Shown here piece by piece: positions 43,693 through 52,412 of a DNA stretch of 64,000 nt. The stretch comes from Pedobacter zeae (lineage in GTDB: Bacteria > Bacteroidota > Bacteroidia > Sphingobacteriales > Sphingobacteriaceae): assembly GCF_014196715.1 (NCBI RefSeq), contig NZ_JACIEF010000005.1:102476-166475 (forward strand), in the 5' to 3' direction. Numbering within the stretch: the first letter of the stretch is position 1; every line of letters begins with the position of its first letter. Below the pieces are notes generated by a model. That model was given only the letters and a program-made list of their open reading frames with translations. It did no database searches and was not told where the DNA came from. The position numbers and the translations under genes were made by a program.

Positions 43693-43760
43693 TGTCATCC
43701 TGAGCTTGTCGAAGGACCTGTTTTAAATGTCTTACAGGTTTCGACAGGCTCAACGTGACA
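43693..43760. repeat. Intergenic inverted repeat (family A), copy 2
   Basis: Ends TGTCA/TGACA; inner match ATCCTGAGCTTGTCGAAGGA against TTCGACAGGCTCAACGTGAC. Related to 33257-33349. Confidence 0.7.
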
Positions 43761-43896
43761 AATTCGATTGAATTACATTGAGGATGCAACCTCGTTTTTG
43801 TTCAGAATTCCTTTAGCAAAACATAGAAACAAGTGTTTGATTCTTGATTCTGACCCGCTATTGCCTAAATTTTTTCCTCACTAAATAACGAACCGA

Positions 43897-45138
43897 ATGA
43901 AGACTCAATCAAAAAAATATCTTATTGCAGCATGTTTTATTATTGCCCTGATTGGCGGGTGTAAAAAAACTGAAAAAGTAGCAGAGATCACAACTGCCAA
44001 GACGGAAGTAACCGGCACTGTTGCTACCTTAACCACTAGCGAATTTACCTCCATTACAACCACCGGAGCGATAAGTGGAGGAACCATTATTAACAAGGGA
44101 AGTTCTGCCGTTACTGACCAGGGGATTTGCTGGAGTACCTCACCTAAACCGACTATTGAGAGTAAAAAGGCTGGTGTTGTTAGCATTAATGGCTCAGGTG
44201 TTTTTATCAGTCAGCTTACGGGCTTAACTGCCTCAACCAAATATTATGTCAGAGCCTTTGCCATTAATAAAGCAGGAGTTGCTTACGGTAATGAAATCGA
44301 ACTCACCACAGCCAGTATAGCCGGCGCAACATTTGGTTTTTCGCCCATGTATATTATAGGCTCGACGGTAGCAGCAGCAGATATTGAAGTGTTAACAGAT
44401 GGGGGAGATGCCATTACAGAACGGGGCATTGTTTATGCGTCCCTGCCAAATCCTACGGTCAGTAGTAGCAAAGTGAAGCATAATAATGCCGGACTTGGTA
44501 AGTTTAGGCTGAGCTTAAAAGGCCTTACACCAAAAACCACTTATTATGCCAGAGCCTATGCCATTAATGCAAAGGGGGTGAGTTACAGCAGTGAAGTTAC
44601 CTTTAAAACCATTGCAAAAGGAAATGTTACCTATACGATTAATAAATCATCAAACCCAACTGAGGAAGAAATCAATGCCTATGCACGCATAACTGCTGCT
44701 GCTGATAGCGCTTGCTGGTACTTAAACAACTATACATCAGCAACTAAGAATATCACATTAAATTACGTGCCCGGTGTAGGAACAGCTGATGCAACTAATA
44801 CGGGTTGGGTACGTTATGGCACTAATGCTACTTATCAAAAATTACGTACCACATTGCACGAGTTCAACCATACTTTGGGAACGGGAACCACCGACTGGTG
44901 GACCGGCACAGCTATAGTGAACGGGATTTATACCGGTAATACGGTAAATACTTTACTCAAAAAAATAACCGGTAAAGACACCCCACTTAATGGAGATAGG
45001 CAACATTGGTGGCCTTATGGCCTAAACCAGGATAGTGAAGTTTCATCAAGTTGGGATTATGTCTACAATTGCTTAATTATAGAAGCCATGCGAAAAGATG
45101 GCTTACCTGAATGGAGTAGCGGTACCTATACACCATAA
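43897..45138 (+). CDS. Lipoprotein with two FnIII-like domains and a HEFNH putative metal-binding C-terminal domain
   Basis: 413 residues. Signal peptide with lipobox IGGCKKTE. Two FnIII-like repeats follow, each ending in a near-identical strand: LTASTKYYVRAFAINKAGVA and LTPKTTYYARAYAINAKGVS. The C-terminal 180 residues carry TLHEFNHTLGTG at about residue 320, a HExxH pattern with Gly eight positions after the first His, and QHWWPYGLNQDSE at about 369, conserved in some secreted proteins. HExxH suggests a zinc metallohydrolase; the third ligand is unclear because the metzincin His/Asp position is not filled. It may be the only degradative protein in the SusCD locus, though 235 bases and a repeat separate it from the previous gene. 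Confidence 0.7.
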   Translation: MKTQSKKYLIAACFIIALIGGCKKTEKVAEITTAKTEVTGTVATLTTSEFTSITTTGAISGGTIINKGSSAVTDQGICWSTSPKPTIESKKAGVVSINGSGVFISQLTGLTASTKYYVRAFAINKAGVAYGNEIELTTASIAGATFGFSPMYIIGSTVAAADIEVLTDGGDAITERGIVYASLPNPTVSSSKVKHNNAGLGKFRLSLKGLTPKTTYYARAYAINAKGVSYSSEVTFKTIAKGNVTYTINKSSNPTEEEINAYARITAAADSACWYLNNYTSATKNITLNYVPGVGTADATNTGWVRYGTNATYQKLRTTLHEFNHTLGTGTTDWWTGTAIVNGIYTGNTVNTLLKKITGKDTPLNGDRQHWWPYGLNQDSEVSSSWDYVYNCLIIEAMRKDGLPEWSSGTYTP

Positions 45139-45668
45139 CCATTATTTTGAATGCAATGGCCTGAGCCAATTTTCAACCACAAAATGAAAAGCGGATAGGG
45201 AAATCCCAAAAGTTTTTAGTCTAACTTTTGGGGTTTCTCCTTATAAGGCAATCCGTTCCAAAGTGGTTAGATTGGCCTAACTTGTATCAGGCTTAACGAA
45301 AGATCTCAACACCTTCAGCACCCGCTTAGCCTTGGAAGTACTGATCAACCCAGGATAGTTTTCAGAACATAATCACTAAAAAGCAATAATCATTGAATCC
45401 GTAGAGCATCAATTTTAACCTCGTTTTATATAATTTATAGATCATGCTGTATAGAAAATAGGTGGTTTTTTCTTGGTGACTAAAATAATAACCAGGATTA
45501 GGCTGGCTATTATTTGGGCTATTGGTTTATGGGAAGTAAATAATAAGTTTTTTAATGATTTTTGGCTGAATTTAGGTAATTGAGGTTGTTTTGTTTGGTT
45601 TTTTTTAAGAATAATCAGATAATTGGTGTGTTTTATCAGTAAATATAGAAATTTGCGTTAATTACCTT
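45139..45668. other. 530-base intergenic region without genes
   Basis: A strong imperfect hairpin lies at 45200-45237 (GAAATCCCAAAAGTT against AACTTTTGGGGTTTC, one G-T pair), probably the end of the SusCD locus. The rest is A/T-rich and unexplained. Confidence 0.55.
45200..45237 (+). terminator. Hairpin downstream of the metal-site lipoprotein
   Basis: 15-bp stem with one G-T pair and an 8-nt loop. No strong T-run outside the stem (TTTCTCCTT). Confidence 0.5.
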
Positions 45669-46166
45669 ATGAAATTAGAGGATGAAATTTTAAAACCCAT
45701 TTTTTATTTAATTTATACCAGCATAGAAAGTAATCTGTTTAACAATAATAAACTTAAAGTACTATTTAGTCAGTCTAGAGATTTTAATAACCGGAATAAC
45801 ATAACCGGAATATTATTATATGTAAGGGGCCTTCCGATTACGAAGAGTAAAGGAAGATTTATGGAATTGCTTGAAGGAGACGAGCGGATTATTCGCAGGC
45901 TTTTCAGGAAAATTGTAAATGATGACCGTCATGAATCGGTTGTTTTACTACAGATTGGCAAATATGAACAGCGATGTTTTACAGAATGGCGAATGGGATT
46001 TGAACATACTGACGGAGAACTTCATCCATCGCTATCGGGTCATTTCAATCTGAATGAGATAAGTTCAAAATGTAATAAACTTGGCGTTGCCGATGTTCCG
46101 CTACAGTTTTTGCAGAAGCTATCTTCAAACCATAAAGAGGAATTTGCAGAGCCGTTTTATGGTTAA
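45669..46166 (+). CDS. BLUF-domain protein with Glu in place of the key Gln
   Basis: 165 residues: one BLUF domain (about 10-110) and a short C-terminal helical tail. BLUF proteins bind flavin and sense blue light. Seen: Tyr16 in LIYTS, Asn40 in SRDFNNRNNITG, then GILLY, and late WRMGF with Trp107 and Met109. The strand that usually reads FxQxLEG is FMELLEGDE (residues 64-72), so the position of the photoactive Gln is Glu66. The loop before it is about seven residues longer than in AppA. No output domain is fused. The start was checked by the fold boundary only. The protein may be unable to run the normal photocycle. Confidence 0.85.
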   Translation: MKLEDEILKPIFYLIYTSIESNLFNNNKLKVLFSQSRDFNNRNNITGILLYVRGLPITKSKGRFMELLEGDERIIRRLFRKIVNDDRHESVVLLQIGKYEQRCFTEWRMGFEHTDGELHPSLSGHFNLNEISSKCNKLGVADVPLQFLQKLSSNHKEEFAEPFYG

Positions 46167-46697
46167 AAAATTTAATGACAGCATTGCCTGGTTTCTGGAG
46201 TGAAACGGTGTCTCCTCTGTGATGACTGATCATAACCATTTTTTAAAAACCAAAACAACCTAAATACAGTTAAATTCGTATTGGGTTTATTGGCAGTGCG
46301 GTTGATCAGATTTAGGTATTTATTTTGTGCTCATGAAATTGTTAAATGATGTCACGTTCTTTTTGTTTTTCTGTCAAAACTTGTAAATTGCCTTTGTAAA
46401 AAGCAACAAATTGTCAGTTATTCGAATCGAAGAAATCCTTACAATAAACCGACAAAGTAATATTTTAAAGGGTAGAGTTTGATTAAATCGCCTTTTAAAA
46501 CCTATAAAACAGTTATTACGTATATAGATATATAGTTATAGGAAAGATAATCAAACCGTATTTTTTAAGCTGGTGGATATCATTACTGCCTTTTATCCAC
46601 CTGTATGGCGCAATTGTTGATAAAATAAACAAAATGGTACAGTCGCTTTTTATAATTTATTTTATAGTTTAGGGACGTAGCTGTTAAGAAAGGTATT
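46167..46697. other. 531-base non-coding region upstream of clpC
   Basis: A/T-rich, no gene seen. Likely contains the clpC control region; no CtsR-like or HrcA (CIRCE) operator was recognised. Confidence 0.5.
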
Positions 46698-49250
46698 ATG
46701 GAAGCAAAATTTTCACCACAGGTTAAAGATGTAATCTCTTTTAGTAGGGAGGAAGCGCTCCGCTTAGGGCACGATTACATCGGAACCGAGCATTTATTAT
46801 TAGGCCTCATACGCGAAGGCGATGGTATGGCCATAAAAATTTTAAGATCGTTAGGGGTTGATACCGGTAAATTGCGCCGCTCAATTGAAGATGCCGTTCG
46901 CGGTACCTCGAGTGTTACAGTAAACTTAGGCAATATTCCATTAACAAAACAGGCAGAAAAAGTTTTAAAAATCACTTATTTAGAAGCTAAAATATTTAAA
47001 AGCGATTTAATTGGCACCGAACATTTGCTGTTATCGGTTTTGAGAGATGATGATAACATCGCCTCGCAAATCCTGTTACAGTACGGTGTTACTTATGATG
47101 TTTTTAAACAGGAGGTTGAAGTAAATAAAAATGGTTTCAGAGACGATATCTCAAACAGCGCTTCAACAGGAGGCGATGATGACTATCGTGAAGAGGAAAG
47201 CTTTAGTACACCTAAAAAGGTTTCCGATATAAAATCTAAGACACCTGTTCTGGATAATTTCGGGCGCGATTTAACCAAAGCCGCAGAAGAAGGCCGTTTA
47301 GACCCGATTGTGGGCCGCGAGAAAGAAATTGAACGTGTATCGCAGATTTTATCCCGTAGGAAAAAGAACAACCCGATTTTGATCGGGGAGCCTGGTGTAG
47401 GTAAATCTGCAATTGCAGAAGGTTTGGCCCTCCGCATTGTACAGCGTAAAGTTTCGCGTGTGCTTTTTGGCAAACGCGTGGTTACACTGGATTTGGCCTC
47501 GCTGGTAGCCGGTACCAAATACCGTGGCCAGTTCGAAGAGCGTATGAAAGCCGTAATGAACGAGCTTGAAAAATCTACCGATGTGATTTTATTTATTGAT
47601 GAGATCCATACCATTGTTGGTGCAGGTGGTGCATCAGGTTCATTGGATGCATCAAATATGTTCAAACCAGCTTTGGCAAGGGGCGAAATTCAATGTATTG
47701 GTGCCACCACTTTAGATGAATACCGTCAGTACATTGAGAAAGACGGGGCTTTAGACCGTCGTTTCCAAAAAGTAATGGTGGAGCCTGCAACACCGGATGA
47801 AACAGTAGAAATTTTAACCCGTATCAAAGATAAATATGAGGAACACCACGGGGTAACGTATACAGATGAAGCCATCCAGGCCTGCGTTACGTTAACGTCT
47901 CGTTATATTTCTGATCGTTTCTTACCGGATAAAGCGATTGATGCTTTAGATGAAGCGGGTTCGCGTGTGCACTTAACGAATATCCACGTTCCACAGAATA
48001 TCATTGATATCGAAGCTAAAATTGAAGATATCAAGTTGGAGAAAAACAAGGTTGTTCGTAGCCAGAAATATGAAGAAGCGGCAAAACTTCGCGATACTGA
48101 GAAAAATTTAATCGAAGAATTAGATAAAGCTAAAGCAGAGTGGGAAGCTGAAACCAAGACTAAACGTTACGAAGTATCAGAAGATAACGTAGCCGAAGTG
48201 GTTTCAATGATGACGGGAATTCCGGTACAGCGTGTCGGACAAACAGACAGTACAAAACTGTTGAACATGTACGATAAAGTGGCGGAGAAAATTATTGGCC
48301 AGGATGATGCGATCAGGAAATTGACCAAAGCCATCCAACGTACAAGAGCGGGGTTAAAAGATCCTAAAAAACCAATAGGCTCATTTATTTTCCTCGGCCC
48401 AACAGGTGTGGGTAAAACAGAACTCGCAAAAGAACTGGCCCGTTTCATGTTTGATAGCGACGATTCTTTGATTCAGATCGACATGAGTGAGTATATGGAG
48501 AAATTTGCGGTGTCCCGTTTGGTGGGAGCGCCTCCAGGATACGTGGGTTATGAGGAAGGTGGCCAGTTAACTGAAAAAGTTAGAAGGAAACCTTATGCTG
48601 TAATTTTGTTGGATGAAATTGAAAAAGCTCACCCGGATGTATTCAATATCTTATTACAGGTTTTGGATGAAGGACAATTAACGGATAGTTTAGGTCGTAA
48701 AGTTGATTTTAGAAATACCATCATCATCATGACTTCTAATATTGGTGCACGTCAGCTTAAGGATTTTGGTCAGGGTGTTGGTTTCTCTACAACAGCGAAA
48801 ACAAACCAGGCCGATGCACACAGCCGTGGTGTAATCGAAAGCGCATTAAAACGTGCTTTTGCACCTGAATTCTTAAACCGTGTGGATGATGTAGTGGTAT
48901 TTAACAGCTTAGGCAAAGACGAAATCTTTAGAATTATCGATATCGAGTTAAAAGCTTTATTCGGCCGTGTTCATACCCTTGGCTATGAAATTGTATTAAC
49001 CGATAATGCTAAGGAATATATTGCTGATAAAGGCTTTGATAGTAATTTTGGTGCTCGTCCGTTAAAAAGAGCCATTCAGAAATACTTAGAAGACCCGATT
49101 GCGGAAGAAATTCTTAAAGGCGAACTTGCCGAAGGTGACGTTTTAGAAATTGATTACGATAAAACAGCCCAACTGATTTCGATCAACCACAAAAAAGACG
49201 AAAAGAAAAAACAAGAGCCAAAACAAGAAGAAGATTCTTCAAGTAAATAA
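46698..49250 (+). CDS. clpC: ATP-dependent Clp protease ATP-binding subunit ClpC
   Basis: 850-residue AAA+ unfoldase that feeds ClpP. Two N-terminal Clp_N repeats (FSREEALRLGHDYIGTEHLL and YLEAKIFKSDLIGTEHLLL), first ATPase with Walker A GEPGVGKSA and Walker B ILFIDEIHTI, a UVR-type coiled coil (YEEAAKLRDTEKNLIEELD), second ATPase with GPTGVGKTE and VILLDEIEKAH. The UVR motif and the lack of a ClpV-type N-terminus mark it as ClpC and not the T6SS ClpV. The C-terminal tail is Lys/Glu-rich. A perfect hairpin follows. Confidence 0.95.
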   Translation: MEAKFSPQVKDVISFSREEALRLGHDYIGTEHLLLGLIREGDGMAIKILRSLGVDTGKLRRSIEDAVRGTSSVTVNLGNIPLTKQAEKVLKITYLEAKIFKSDLIGTEHLLLSVLRDDDNIASQILLQYGVTYDVFKQEVEVNKNGFRDDISNSASTGGDDDYREEESFSTPKKVSDIKSKTPVLDNFGRDLTKAAEEGRLDPIVGREKEIERVSQILSRRKKNNPILIGEPGVGKSAIAEGLALRIVQRKVSRVLFGKRVVTLDLASLVAGTKYRGQFEERMKAVMNELEKSTDVILFIDEIHTIVGAGGASGSLDASNMFKPALARGEIQCIGATTLDEYRQYIEKDGALDRRFQKVMVEPATPDETVEILTRIKDKYEEHHGVTYTDEAIQACVTLTSRYISDRFLPDKAIDALDEAGSRVHLTNIHVPQNIIDIEAKIEDIKLEKNKVVRSQKYEEAAKLRDTEKNLIEELDKAKAEWEAETKTKRYEVSEDNVAEVVSMMTGIPVQRVGQTDSTKLLNMYDKVAEKIIGQDDAIRKLTKAIQRTRAGLKDPKKPIGSFIFLGPTGVGKTELAKELARFMFDSDDSLIQIDMSEYMEKFAVSRLVGAPPGYVGYEEGGQLTEKVRRKPYAVILLDEIEKAHPDVFNILLQVLDEGQLTDSLGRKVDFRNTIIIMTSNIGARQLKDFGQGVGFSTTAKTNQADAHSRGVIESALKRAFAPEFLNRVDDVVVFNSLGKDEIFRIIDIELKALFGRVHTLGYEIVLTDNAKEYIADKGFDSNFGARPLKRAIQKYLEDPIAEEILKGELAEGDVLEIDYDKTAQLISINHKKDEKKKQEPKQEEDSSSK

Positions 49251-49253
49251 ATG

Positions 49254-49286
49254 AAACTCCCGATGAAAATCGGGAGTTTTTTGTTT
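49254..49286 (+). terminator. Terminator after clpC
   Basis: Perfect 11-bp stem (AAACTCCCGAT at 49254-49264, ATCGGGAGTTT at 49269-49279) with a GAAA tetraloop and T-run. Confidence 0.9.
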
Positions 49287-49392
49287 TACGATATTCCGTT
49301 AAAGATTAAATGTTTTTGGAATGCGAAAAAGATGGGTATTAATTATTTTTTTTAATTAAAATCATAGTATCTTTCCTTAAACAAACTATAAA

Positions 49393-49917
49393 ATGAAATC
49401 CATCGTCTTCCCGCTAATGTGTATAGCGCTGTGCTGTACTTTATCCTGTAAAAAAGGAGCTGATTCCAATACACCGGATACCTCACCTAAAACATTAAAA
49501 ATAGAAATTTCAACGGCAACAAACATCAATAACGATGTGCTGTTAAAATTGGTTAACGACACACGCCTGGCCGGTTGTAATTGTGGTACGACTAAAATGC
49601 CACCTGTTGCCGCTTTAACCTGGAATGCCAATCTGGCCTCAGCTGCAATTTATCAAAGTAATTACATGGCATCGATTAAAAGCATGTTACATACCTCCGC
49701 AAACGGTGAAACGGTTGGGGTAAGAGTTACGGCTACAGGCTACAACTGGACAACTGTAGGCGAGAATATTGCTGCAGGACAAACGTCAGAAGCACAGGTT
49801 TTTAACGAATGGATAGCCAGCGAAAGCCATTGTAAAAACATCATGACGGCGTCTTTTAAAGAAATGGGTGCGGCCAAAACAGATAATTACTGGGTTCAGG
49901 TTTTTGCAGCGAAATAA
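49393..49917 (+). CDS. CAP-domain (SCP-like) lipoprotein
   Basis: 174 residues. Signal peptide with lipobox LSCKKG. The CAP fold is shown by VALTWN-like AALTWNANLASAA, HTSANGETVGVRV, VGENIAAGQTSEAQVFNEWI and SHCKNIMTASFKEMGAAKT, the usual order of its metal-site His/Glu residues. Bacterial CAP proteins are secreted, often with unclear function. Alone after the clpC terminator. Confidence 0.9.
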   Translation: MKSIVFPLMCIALCCTLSCKKGADSNTPDTSPKTLKIEISTATNINNDVLLKLVNDTRLAGCNCGTTKMPPVAALTWNANLASAAIYQSNYMASIKSMLHTSANGETVGVRVTATGYNWTTVGENIAAGQTSEAQVFNEWIASESHCKNIMTASFKEMGAAKTDNYWVQVFAAK

Positions 49918-49930
49918 AACCTTTACGATC

Positions 49931-50040
49931 GTCATTTGGACTGGAATGCAATGCCTGTCTATTACAGACGGGGAGAGATCTATTTACAGCTGATTTAACT
50001 TGCGCTGAGCAAGAGGAGATTCCCGACTACATTGCATTCC
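49931..50040. repeat. Intergenic repeat (family B), copy 2, with 11-bp inverted ends
   Basis: GGAATGCAATG at 49943-49953 and CATTGCATTCC at 50030-50040 are exact inverted copies. The inner GGGAGAGATCTATT and AGATTCCCGACTAC match the copy at 25898-26022. Confidence 0.65.
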
Positions 50041-50187
50041 TTTACCAGTGGCGTATTTTGTAATTATTTAATTATGAATGGTTTATGTTTTTTTTCGTTT
50101 CCGCCCGCTTAGCCCGGAATACCGTAGCTCTGTTCTACTTAAATCTCTCTCCATACAATAAATTATCCCTTTAAATGACGATTCTCT

Positions 50188-51060
50188 TTACATCAGCTCC
50201 TTTAAGGCCTGATAATACCGCTCATAATTTTGAGATTCGGTATTCAAAAACAGGAAAGGTTCAATCAGTTCTAATTCCATCAGTAAAAAATCGCCATTTA
50301 CAAAAGTGCCATCAACCCGGGCGTAAAGACAGTTCTTGGCAAATGCATCCACATATTGCTGCGCGATGGCAATCCGTTCTTCGTCAGGCTTTTGTGGGTG
50401 CACCGAACCACCATGCGCAGGTTGTACCCTAAAATCACCAGGTTTAGCCTGCTTAATTAGCGAATGGCTGTAAATGCCATTAAAAAAAATGAAAGACCAC
50501 TCGCCCTTTTCTAAAATTTCTGGCAAAAATGGCTGAACGATAAAATCTTCTTCCCGGGTAAGCTGATTTAATTTTTGATTTACTTCTTCAGCATTATCGA
50601 TGGTTACCTGGAAGGTGTTTTTGGCTCCGCCACTAACGCATGGCTTTACAATTAACTTGCCGGTATTAAATTTTTCGAAGTAATGCTTAAGGTTAATACG
50701 TTCATTCTTCCGGATAAAAACACTTGGGGTAATCTTTAAACCTGCCTGTTCAATTTCCTGGAGATATTGTTTGTTGGCATTCCACCTCACTACCCCAAAC
50801 GGGTTGATCAATTTTACTTTTTTGCTTTCCAGCTGATCGAGCCATTTGTAAAAATCTCCAATCAGGTCAAAATAATCCCACGGCGATTTTAAAATGGCCA
50901 GCGAATAATCTTCCCAGGCCACATCTGGATCGTTCCAGATTACTTTTTCAATCTTCAAGCCCTTTCCTTTTAAAAAATATAAAAGTTTATCGTCTTCACT
51001 TTCAACGGTAGTGGTATCATAAGCACCCCTGTCAAGATAAGTGATCAATGCAATATTCAT
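50188..51060 (-). CDS. ATP-grasp ligase-like protein
   Basis: 290 residues with the ATP-grasp outline: LIVKPCVSGGAKNTFQV (phosphate-binding strand), DFIVQPFLPEILEKGEWSFI, and YARVDGTFVNGDFLLMELEL with the terminal acidic metal ligands (ELELIEP). It resembles the group containing DcsG, the cyclo-ligase of D-cycloserine biosynthesis, but no other dcs gene is here, so the substrate is unknown. Near-consensus TAGTTTTA lies five bases before the start. Confidence 0.82.
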   Translation of the reverse strand: MNIALITYLDRGAYDTTTVESEDDKLLYFLKGKGLKIEKVIWNDPDVAWEDYSLAILKSPWDYFDLIGDFYKWLDQLESKKVKLINPFGVVRWNANKQYLQEIEQAGLKITPSVFIRKNERINLKHYFEKFNTGKLIVKPCVSGGAKNTFQVTIDNAEEVNQKLNQLTREEDFIVQPFLPEILEKGEWSFIFFNGIYSHSLIKQAKPGDFRVQPAHGGSVHPQKPDEERIAIAQQYVDAFAKNCLYARVDGTFVNGDFLLMELELIEPFLFLNTESQNYERYYQALKELM

Positions 51061-51247
51061 AGGGCTAAAACTAAGTTTAATCCGTTCGGTTTACAAATTT
51101 CTGCTGTTAAAGAATCCGATATTTTGACTGTTTTCAGGGAATTACAAGGCAAATAGAAGATCCCGATTCTAAAATTGGGATCGACATGTTGAGATGGCCG
51201 TGATTATAAACCACGGCCCTGAGAGCGGAGGATTTTCTCCCCGAATG

Positions 51248-52315
51248 TTAAAACAAACTCACCTGGTTGCTCGGAATTTTGAACAACGTGTGGTTTAAAA
51301 TAATATCTTTTACATTTAAGCCGTTTAACCTGCAGTGCAGTTTGAAGTTATCCCTGATCATCTGAGAAATGTTGCCGTCTCCGCGCATGCGGTCACCGAA
51401 ACGGCTGTCGTTTACATTACCGCCATGGCAACTCTGAATCGAATGCCAAACCTTATCGAAACGGTCAGGAAAATTTTTTCTAAGCCAATCTTCAAATATC
51501 TGGCCGATTGCCCCATTTAACCGTACCACTGTATAACCCGCTTTTATCGCACCGGCACCTGCAACCGCTTTTAAGATTTTTGGGATTTCATGATCACTTA
51601 AGCCGGGTACCAAAGGGGCAACCATTACGCCCATAGGAATCCCATCTTTGCTAAGTTCTTCTACTACCTTTAGGCGCTGTTTTGCCGTTGTTGTACGGGG
51701 TTCCATTACCTGGCGTAAATCTTCATTTAAACTGTTAATGGAAACATAAACCATACACAGGTTTAATTTGGCCATTTCCTGCAAAATATCCCTGTCGCGT
51801 AGGATGAGGGAGTTTTTGGTAATCATGCCAATGGGCTGCTTATAGGCCAGGGCAATTTCGAGCAACTGGCGGGTAAGTTTAAATTTCCTTTCCGCAGGTT
51901 GGTAGCAATCGGTATTGCCTGATAATGAAATGGTGGTGGCATCCCAGCCTTTTTTCTCCAGAAACTTTTTAAACAGGGCAGGGGCATCTTTTTTTACGAT
52001 TATCTTCCGTTCGAATTCGATGCCTGCACTATAACCCCAGTATTGGTGCGAATTGCGGGCATAACAATAGGTACAACCGTGCTCACAACCCTGGTAAGGA
52101 TTAAGGGAGTATGCCATGCCCACATCAGGACTATCTACTTTATTTACAATGGTTTTAGCATTTTCGAATATGAAGGAGGTTTTACGGTCGCTCTCTTCCC
52201 AATCGTCTATTCCTTCGTTGTGTTCTTTGATGTAAATATCCTTTAAAAACTTATTGTGTGGATTAACCTGGGCACCCCGCCCTTTAAAATACTGTTTTTC
52301 TCCTGCTCCGTCCAT
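51248..52315 (-). CDS. PA0069-family radical SAM protein
   Basis: 355 residues. The N-terminus has GRGAQVNPHNKFL, typical of the PA0069/Rv2578c family. The iron-sulfur motif is GCEHGCTYCYAR, with SPDVGMAYSLNPYQ before it. Further marks: TDCYQPAERKFKLTRQLLEI and MVAPLVPGLSDHEIP. These proteins are related to spore photoproduct lyase-like enzymes; the reaction is not established. The start lies two bases from a 33-bp palindrome (52318-52350). Confidence 0.9.
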   Translation of the reverse strand: MDGAGEKQYFKGRGAQVNPHNKFLKDIYIKEHNEGIDDWEESDRKTSFIFENAKTIVNKVDSPDVGMAYSLNPYQGCEHGCTYCYARNSHQYWGYSAGIEFERKIIVKKDAPALFKKFLEKKGWDATTISLSGNTDCYQPAERKFKLTRQLLEIALAYKQPIGMITKNSLILRDRDILQEMAKLNLCMVYVSINSLNEDLRQVMEPRTTTAKQRLKVVEELSKDGIPMGVMVAPLVPGLSDHEIPKILKAVAGAGAIKAGYTVVRLNGAIGQIFEDWLRKNFPDRFDKVWHSIQSCHGGNVNDSRFGDRMRGDGNISQMIRDNFKLHCRLNGLNVKDIILNHTLFKIPSNQVSLF

Positions 52316-52317
52316 GG

Positions 52318-52350
52318 ATTAAAATTACTAATATTTTTAGTAATTTTAAT
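52318..52350. promoter_or_regulatory. 33-bp palindrome just upstream of the radical SAM gene
   Basis: ATTAAAATTACTA (52318-52330) and its exact complement (52338-52350) flank a 7-nt centre. It overlaps the position of a near-consensus -7 element TAATTTTA, so it is more likely an operator than a terminator. The inner half-sites ACTAA/TTAGT occur again at 55322-55345. Confidence 0.5.
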
Positions 52351-52412
52351 AATCAGAAATGTTTACTTTTCAACAATTTTAGATCTGATTCTCCATCTTC
52401 TATTTTCTATTA

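Noticed and set aside
46698..49250. ClpC as the T6SS ClpV ATPase
   Set aside because: It has two Clp_N repeats and a UVR coiled coil typical of ClpC, and lies 26 kb away from the VgrG island in a separate unit.
50188..51060. ATP-grasp gene as part of a D-cycloserine-like biosynthetic cluster
   Set aside because: Only the single ligase-like gene is present; no other biosynthetic genes flank it.
51196..51218. GGCCGTG/CACGGCC hairpin after the radical SAM gene as a terminator
   Set aside because: The stem is short (7 bp) and no T-run follows on either strand, so it is not listed as a terminator.
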